Part shown: positions 57,165 to 64,000 of the stretch, piece by piece
Layout of the letters: each line of letters begins with the position of its first letter
Position numbering within the stretch: position 1 is the first letter of the stretch
Source: Spinacia oleracea
Taxonomy: Eukaryota; Streptophyta; Magnoliopsida; Caryophyllales; Amaranthaceae
Assembly (NCBI RefSeq): GCF_020520425.1
Contig: NC_079487.1
Span: 7,425,501-7,489,500, forward strand
Reading direction: 5' to 3'
DNA length: 64,000 nucleotides
The notes under the pieces: generated by a model
The model's database searches: none
Told to the model about the DNA's origin: nothing
What the model saw: the letters and a program-made list of their open reading frames with translations, nothing else
Made by a program: the position numbers and the translations under genes

Positions 57165-57636
57165 TGTAACGCCCCGACCTCTAATTCAAGTATTAAAGCA
57201 TAATTAGCAGCGGAATTAACCTAATTCGGTCGGGTCGTTACACGCTGTAAATTCCTCTTGGGAATCACAAGGCAACAATCAATCATATTCCATTAGAACT
57301 CCCAAAATAATATAATAGTCCTCAAAATAAAAGTACATAACTTACTAAAAGTCTTTAATTAAACTATTACAATATTAAGCATAAACTAAGTGAACATTAT
57401 TATAGTGAATTCCTCGCCACTAATCGTTTCCATCGTTCCCCGCGGTACCTAAAACAGAAAACAAAACGGAGAGCCGAAGACTCAGTAACGACTATCCTAG
57501 CAGCGTAAATTCATTTCAATTCATTTTATTTAATAACACAGGGAGAATAGAATATAGTAAAATATTTTATAAAGTCCTTTATTTAATTCATTTATAGATT
57601 TAGGGTGCACATGCTAGCCGTGGCAAGTATGACATG

Positions 57637-57730
57637 GTGGAACGTCTTCCACGATGGACCGCTGTCCATAAAACATGGGGCCTTGGCCCGGAAAACATGA
57701 GAGCCTTGGCTCAATGGGCAGATGCCCCAT
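57637..57730. repeat. Mini-hairpin array in the chromovirus LTR
   Basis: Five successive short hairpins: GTGGAA-CGTC-TTCCAC (57637), ATGGAC-CGCT-GTCCAT (57654), GGGC-CTTG-GCCC (57678), GAGC-CTTG-GCTC (57701) and GGGC-AGAT-GCCC (57716). The first has the same CGTC loop as the first hairpin at 2701 with a different but still complementary stem, and the CTTG loop also recurs in both LTRs. Confidence 0.8.
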
Positions 57731-59534
57731 GGGTACATGCATGACCGAGAATCGTAACCTGTGAACATATACTGCCAAACGGACTAGGTATTTCACTTTC
57801 ATTTATCATGTTTCGTTTAATTTTACATTTTAGCCTTTTTACTTTAATTGAAATAAAATAATTCCTTTAGATCATGTGATCAACATAAATCATCAATTCT
57901 TTCATGGTTTCTTATAGATACTATTTTATAAGAAATTCACTCAATCATGATATCATTTTATAAGAAAATCCAATCAATTATAATATAAGGAATAAATCCA
58001 TCAAATCATATTATAATAAATAATTCAATAAAATCATATTTCATTTCCCGCAATTCATAAAACATGTCAAAACATTCAATTCATAAATATATCATAACAT
58101 GGTAATTTCATAAACGCATTTATAAGGGAATTGCGGGTACTAGCAATAGGCTTTACCTTGATTCCGCGACTTTGCTAAGGGATTTTCGTTGGTTCGTTCG
58201 TCCTGAGCTCCGAGTCCAATTTCTTTCAAAATATTAAATAATTGAATTAGTACTAGATCGATAAATAATTTAAAATCAACATTTTATAAATAATAATTTT
58301 TATAATAATGGTTTTATTAATATAATTTCATAATTTAATGAAAATAGATTTAAACGAAATTTTTATCAAATTATATTTATATAAATCGATTTACATGAAA
58401 ATAATATATGAATTCGGTTTTTTGTTAAGTAAAGCTTAGAAATTTATTTTATTAAATTCGATAACTAAACCTGAAAAATATTAAATAATTTTATTAGTAA
58501 ATATTTATATCATAGAAATAAATTAAAACATGAAACTTATAAATTAGGAAAATCTGAAATCATAAGTGGGTTTCTTACCCAAAAGCCCCAATTAATTTGG
58601 CCCAAATTTTATTTTGTGGGTTATAAGGGGAATAAAGATCAAACCAAAAATTATTTTGGTTTTGGCTGGGAACAGAGACGAACGAAACAGGGGAGGGGAG
58701 GAAGAACACGAAGAGGAGGAGAGGAGAGGAGAGGAGAGAGGTGGCTGCCTGGGCTCGGTGGTCTGGCGCAGCGCCGGAGGTGAGGCGACGATGGTGGTGG
58801 TTGACTGGTGGTGGCAGAACGGCGAGGGAGGTAGAGAAAGGCGCGAGAGGGCGAACGAGTAGGGGAGTTTTGGGGTGGTTTCGTGGGTGGTTCTGGGCGG
58901 CGACAGGGCGGCTTGTCGGGCTATTGGGGTCGGGGGTTTGTTTGGGGAGGTGGTGAGGTGCTTTTAGGGTGGTGGAGTGGCGTGGTGCGGGTGGCGCAGC
59001 GAGCAGGAAAGGGAGAGACAGGGGAGGGGGCAGGGGTGCGCGCGGGGGAAAGGGAGAGGGAGAGGGAAGGAGGTGGTGCGTGCGGTGGTGCCGCGAGGCG
59101 AAGGTGGTTAGGGTGGTTTGCTGTGCTGGACGGAGGTGGCAGTGGTGGTAGCCGGTGGTTGCGGTGGTCTTTGCGGTGGTTCGAAATTACAGGAAATAGA
59201 AGGGAGTGAAATTGAAGTTTTTGATCTTGATTTTTGGTTGAGGGAATCAGTTCTGATGGTTGGGTTTGTAAAGGGAGAAGAGAAAGAGTTCCATTTGAAC
59301 TTTGCAAGTGAATGTAGATGGGATTAAGGGAAAAGAGGAAGGAAGGAAGAACTCAGCTTCTTCTTGCTCTGGTTCACGTGGAGAGCAGGAAAAAAAACGA
59401 GTGAAAGTGAAATTTTATTCTTAAGGGCATTTTGGTCATTTCACAAGATTAGGCCAAATTCTGAAATTTGTTGCTATTTTTGGAAACTACTAAAAATGGA
59501 AATGTTTAGTTTAAAATAATTCTTAATAAAAATA

Positions 59535-60077
59535 GGATATTTTGGTATTTACTATCTTAAAAATACACCACTTTTGTATTTACTACCTTATGAAATTTTT
59601 ATTTTAAATTACTACCTTAAACTTCCAATTTTTATTTATTTACTACCACTTTACAGTTTTCTCATTTTAAAATTAAGATATCTCTTTTGTTTCTTAATCG
59701 TTTAATGTAATTCAAAGTTCATTAGTCTCCTTGCTCTATAGGGATTTCATTGAGAACGACATTTTAAAACAATCCGTTTGATAATTCATATACATTTTAA
59801 ACTTTTACATATAATATTTAACTCATTTTACATTTAGTAAAATTTTAAAAGCAAGATCTCTATGGAATCCTTACACATAAATGAGAAGAATGGGCTTTGA
59901 ATCACTTAAAATGATTAGGAAACGAAAGAGATATCTCAATTTTAAAATGAGAACATTGTAAAGTGGTAGTAAATAAAAATAAATTGGAACTTTAAGGTAG
60001 TAATTTAAAATAAAATTTTCATAAGGTAGTAAATACAAAAGTGGTGTATTTTCAAGGTAGTATATACCAAAAAATCC
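59535..60077. mobile_element. Mutator-type MITE (long terminal inverted repeats)
   Basis: Inverted arms of about 160 bp, starting GGATATTTTGGTATTTACTA and repeating TTTACTACCTTA, flank a short centre. A perfect 9-bp duplication ATAAAAATA flanks it (59526-59534 and 60078-60086), the hallmark of Mutator-like insertion. The related LTR at about 4478-4503 reads straight through this site, giving the empty state. Confidence 0.9.
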
Positions 60078-60256
60078 ATAAAAATATCGTTAACGAAAAA
60101 TGAATAAATTTTCGTTTATAAATTTATCGTTTAAAATAAATCGTAAAAACGTTTAAATTAACGGAATTCGATAATTCGTAATTATTTAAAACGAAATCAA
60201 GCTAATAAATATTTTTAATTTTAATAAATCAAGTTTAAAAATTTCGGGGTATTACA

Positions 60257-60275
60257 TCCTTACCCCCTTAGAAAA
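60257..60275 (-). other. Polypurine tract of the chromovirus-type gypsy
   Basis: The minus strand reads CTAAGGGGGTAAGGA before TGTAATACCCC. The preceding TTTCGAGGACGAAAC matches the other gypsy at 4798. Confidence 0.85.
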
Positions 60276-60431
60276 AGTTTCGTCCTCGAAACTGGAGCTC
60301 AGTTGAACTAGCCATCCATAGAAATCATACAATTCGCACTTAATCATTCTATTTGTTGCACAAACATGATGAAATAACATTATAACATAAATATTGAAAT
60401 AACATATTAAAATTCATACATCTTATTGCTT

Positions 60432-60865
60432 CTAAACGAATAACTGGGGGTATTTCGATCTCATTTGCGCTTCGACTTCCCAGGTGGCTTCGGATGTCAA
60501 GTAATTGGCCCACAAGACTTTAACCATTGGAATTACTTTGTTTCTAAGTCGTTTCTCTCTTCGTTCAAGAATTTCGATTGGTTTCTCCTCGTAAGTCAGA
60601 TCGTTTCGCAACATCAAGTGTTCGTGAACAATCACATGGCTAGGATCAGGAACATATTTCCTTAACATGGATACGTGGAACACATTATGCACCTTTTCCA
60701 AGTCGGTCGGTAAAGAAAGTCGGTATGCTACTTCTCCTATTCTTTCTAATATCTCATATGGCCCGATGTACCTTGGGCTCAACTTTCCAGCCTGACCAAA
60801 CCTCATTATTCCTTTTGTGGGTGAAATTTTCAAGAACACGTGATCACCAACTTCAAATTCTAACG
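60432..60865 (-). pseudogene. pol: Gypsy integrase C-terminus and chromodomain
   Basis: About 140 codons in a frame shifted from the preceding integrase: [15 protein letters not shown], then GPYEIL and VFHVSMLRKYVPDPSHV (integrase GPY/F-type module), then YEEKPIEILERREKRLRNK...ATWE, a chromodomain of the plant chromovirus type that would direct integration to heterochromatin. The natural stop is at 60432. A 1-base loss near 60866 separates it from the rest. Confidence 0.88.
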
Positions 60866-63090
60866 TCTTCTTCGTCGGTCTGCATAACTCTTTTGCCTAC
60901 TTTGCGCTGCTTTCATTCTCGATTGGATTAAACGAATCTTGTCGGTAGTTTCTTGAATCAATTCTGGTCCTATGACATGTGCTTCATCGATATCACTCCA
61001 ACATAATGGTGTTCGACATTTTCTTCCATATAGAGCTTCGTACGGTGCCATACCAATGGTGGCCTGATAACTGTTGTTGTACGAAAATTCAACCATAGGT
61101 AGAAACTTCTCCCAGGTTCCTTGAAAATCCAAAATACATGCTCTCAACATATCCTCGACAATTTGATTGGTACGTTCCGTTTGTCCATCGGTCGTTGGAT
61201 GAAATGCAGTACTAAAGTTAAGTTTCGTCCCAAGGGCTTTCTGCAATTCTTTCCAATAGGTTGATTGATACCTCGTATCACGATCAGAAACAATCGAACT
61301 AGGCACTCCATGTAATCGCACAATAGTGTTCACATATAGTTCAGCAAGTTGATCCAAACTTGAATTGTTCTTCATTGCTAAGAAATGCGCTGACTTTGTT
61401 AATCGATCAACAATGACCCAAATAGCATTCATTCCCTTTGTTGACCTTGGCAACCCTACGATAAAATCCATTGAAACCGAGTCCCATTTCCACTCTGGCA
61501 CATCCAGAGGTTGCAGCAACCCTGCTGGTCTTTGATGCTCTATCTTAATTCTTTGACACGTCAAACATCTAGCCACATATTCTGCCACTTCCTGCTTCAT
61601 GTTGCTCCACCAATACACTTGTCTCAAATCCTTATACATCTTATTTTCTCCAGGGTGGATCGAGTATGGCGAACTGTGAGCTTCCTCTAAGATTCTCTTT
61701 TTCAACTTTTCGTCGTTTGGTACGCATAATCTCCCTTGAAATCTCAACGTGCCATCTTCTTGCACTACAAAACCAGGTGACTTCCCATTTTGCACTTCGT
61801 TTCTTATTCTTCTTAATTGCAAGTCCTGACATTGTGCTTCCTTAATCTCATCAATCAAAGTTGGCTTCATTACGAACGTATACAAACATGCACTTCCTTT
61901 CTTAATGAACTCATTTTCCATCTTTTGCAAATCATCTTGGTTGGCTCGAGAAAAAGTTAGGATTGAGCTTAGGTGAGATTTTCGACTTAATGCATCGGCA
62001 ACTACGTTAGCCTTTCCGGGATGGTATTGAATATCAAGATCATAATCTTTAAGGAGTTCTAACCACCTACGTTGTCTCATGTTGAGTTCTTTTTGGGTGA
62101 AAATATACTTAAGGCTTTTATGGTCAGTGAAAATTTGACACGAAACTCCATACAAATAATGTCTCCAAATCTTAAGGGCGAAAACAACAGCTGCAAGTTC
62201 AAGGTCATGGGTAGGGTAGTTCTGTTCATGGACTTTGAGTTGGCGCGAAGCATAAGCTATGACTTTTCCATTTTGCATTAAGACACATCCTAACCCATTC
62301 TTAGAAGCAGCACTATAAATAACGAATCCCTCAGTTCCAGATGGAAGGGTAAGAACAGGGGCAGTGGTAAGTCGTTTCTTAAGTTCTTGAAATGCACATT
62401 CACAATCATCATTCCACACAAATTTGGTATTCTTCCTAACTAATCGGGTTATAGGTAAGGCAACCTTAGAAAAGTCTTGAACGAACCTTCTATAGTATCC
62501 AGCTAAACCCATAAAACTCCTTACTTCAGGGACATTAGTTGGTCTAGGCCATTCCACAATTGCTTTTATTTTCTCAGGGTCAACAGATATACCTTTCTCA
62601 GAAATAATATGACCTAAAAACGAGATTTCCTTAAGCCAGAACTCACACTTTGATAACTTGGCATACAATTGGTTTTCAATCAATGTTTCTAACACTTTTC
62701 TCAAATGAACCTCATGTTCCTCATTACTCTCGGAATATACCAAAATATCATCAATAAAAACAACCACAAACTTATCAAGGTAGGGTTTAAAAATACGGTT
62801 CATTAAATCCATAAATACAGCTGGTGCATTGGTCAACCCAAAAGGCATTACAACAAACTCATAGTGACCATATCTAGTTCTAAAGGTTGTCTTTGGAATA
62901 TCCTCAGGTTTAATTCGGAGTTGATGGTATCCAGACCTTAGATCAATCTTAGAAAATACTTTTGCGCCTCGAAGCTGGTCAAACAAATCATCAATACGTG
63001 GTAAGGGATACTTATTCTTAATGGTGATCTTGTTTAGCTCTCTATAGTCTATGCATAACCTCATAGTTCCATCCTTTTTCTTCACATAAA
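60866..63090 (-). pseudogene. pol: Gypsy reverse transcriptase, RNase H and integrase core
   Basis: An open frame of over 740 codons. [33 protein letters not shown] and the catalytic FIDD (usual YVDD/FIDD box), then FLGH. RNase [21 protein letters not shown]. Integrase: H...H...C...C zinc domain (CLTCQRIK), [16 protein letters not shown] and the TDGQTERTN block carrying the catalytic Glu. It ends early at TAG after a 1-base loss near 60866. Confidence 0.93.
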
Positions 63091-64000
63091 ACAGGGGCTC
63101 CCCAAGGTGAAACACTAGGTCGAATATATCCTTTTTCAAGTAACTCATCTAATTGTTTCTTTAATTCTTGTAACTCAGCTGGTGCCATTCTATATGGGGC
63201 CTTAGAGATGGGGGTGGATCCTGGAATTAATTCAATACTGAAATCTAATTCTCTTGGTGGGGGCATACTAGGTATTTCTTCTGGAAAAACATGTGGGTAC
63301 TCACAAACAACGGGTATGTCGGTAATGGAAGATCCAGGGGTATTTAGGTCAATAATACTACACAGATAACCAGAAACACTACTCTCAATCATTTTACGTG
63401 CTCTCAAAGCATGGACAATTTGAATCGTTAACTTATGGAATGAAACTCTCTCTCCATTTGGTGTTCTAAGGGTCACACTTTGCCTCGAACAATTAAGGTT
63501 AGCTTCATACTTAGTCAACCAATTCATTCCCAAGATTACATCAAATTTAGATAGGTCAAAAGCTACTAAGTCTGCTAGAAACTCTACTTTTTCTATTACA
63601 ATGGGACAATCTCTATACATGGTTCTACATTTCACTATTTCTCCACTAGGAAGGGAAACACTCATAGCATGAAAGTCACAACATGGTTTCAAACATAAAC
63701 ATTTAGCAAACAATGGAGAAATAAAGGAATGTGAAGCACCGGAATCAAAAAGAACATGGGCAGGTGAAGAGTGGATAGAAAAGGTACCAGTGATAACATT
63801 ATCGTCCTCATCTGCTTCATCTTGTCTCATCACAAACACTCTCCCAGTTGGCGGGGGTCGTGGTGGATTGCGGTTCGAACCTCCTGCATTGTTGTTCTGA
63901 CCACGATCGTTGCTAGTTGAAACTGGTCCTCTCATGTTTGGCGTCACTTGATTTGGGCAATCTCTGACGTAATGATCATGGCTTCCACAACGATAGCAAG
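63091..64000 (-). pseudogene. gag-pro: Gypsy gag C-terminus and protease, partial at the window edge
   Basis: The right end encodes a zinc knuckle CYRCGSHDHYVRDC (about 63958-64000). Then comes a Pro/Asn-rich linker, a protease with DSGASHSF, and the beginning of RT (YRMAPAELQELKKQL...GYIRPS). Near 63090 one base is missing within the VLF-KKKDG region and the frame ends shortly after. Most of gag and the 5' LTR lie beyond the window. Confidence 0.9.

Larger units (their letters stand above)
57165..60256 (-). repeat. 3' LTR of the chromovirus-type gypsy
   Basis: 3092 bp including a 543-bp MITE, from TGTAATACCCC (60256) to GGGGCGTTACA (57165) on the minus strand. It contains a hairpin array (57637-57730) and a G-rich plus-strand tract (58660-59190) whose ORFs are composition artefacts. 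Confidence 0.88.
57165..64000 (-). mobile_element. Ty3/gypsy chromovirus-type retrotransposon, running off the window
   Basis: Minus-strand element with the 3' LTR at 57165-60256 and pol to the right. The left target duplication is AGACG (57160-57164); its partner is beyond 64000. The domain order gag zinc knuckle, protease, RT, RNase H, integrase, chromodomain is that of chromoviruses. Two frameshifts break the polyprotein. The LTR is a larger relative of that at 2159-4780 (same hairpin array position, same CGTTAACGAAAAAT stretch). Confidence 0.92.

Overview
This window is plant nuclear DNA, most likely from a eudicot with a large, repeat-rich genome. The evidence is spliced genes with GT/AG introns, xyloglucan endotransglucosylase genes, Ty1/copia and Ty3/gypsy retrotransposons primed by initiator tRNA-Met, and CACTA, Stowaway, Mutator-type and Helitron elements. 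The style of the repeats would fit Caryophyllales/Amaranthaceae, but that is only an impression. There are no operons and no rRNA or tRNA genes.

Layout. 1-23643 is a nest of retrotransposons. A copia-type LTR (1611-2158 and 23209-23643) is entered on its left by a plus-strand gypsy LTR (1-1610) that runs off the window. It is also split by a minus-strand non-autonomous gypsy element (2159-23208, TSD TTTAA). One LTR of that gypsy is split by a young 13.2-kb copia element (8145-21303, TSD CTACG). The leader of that copia holds a CACTA transposon (10416-12959, TSD AGG) carrying two exons of a RecQ-type helicase. 23644-25700 holds small debris: a ribosomal protein L35 (uL29) gene fragment, a Helitron end, a SINE-like unit and a Stowaway MITE.

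25700-42012 is the gene-bearing part. It has a five-exon plant gene of unknown function on the plus strand (25939-29235) with three E2F-like promoter motifs. It also has two minus-strand XTH genes (29892-31652 and 40725-42012), each of three exons and 310 codons. Between the XTH genes lie a crippled copia element (33122-38621, TSD GAATC), a pair of inverted-repeat arms, a 170-bp direct duplication and a short Helitron.

42013-57164 holds MITEs, a mini-CACTA with a SINE inside it, and a minus-strand copia element (44966-56700, TSD TAAAT). The coding block of that copia is decayed, yet its non-coding ends match the young copia closely. A solo LTR (53098-54548, TSD TCCAT) sits in its leader. A short unidentified ORF (56971-57164) is cut off by a minus-strand chromodomain gypsy element (57165 to beyond 64000), whose 3' LTR carries a Mutator-type MITE (59535-60077, 9-bp TSD).

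How it works together. The XTH enzymes would be secreted and remodel wall xyloglucan. The rest is a record of transposition, with enough paired copies to read empty sites directly. The two most interesting signals are an array of mini-hairpins in both gypsy LTR families, with conserved loops and compensating stem changes, and the apparent autonomous/non-autonomous copia pair. All boundaries and comparisons were made by eye.
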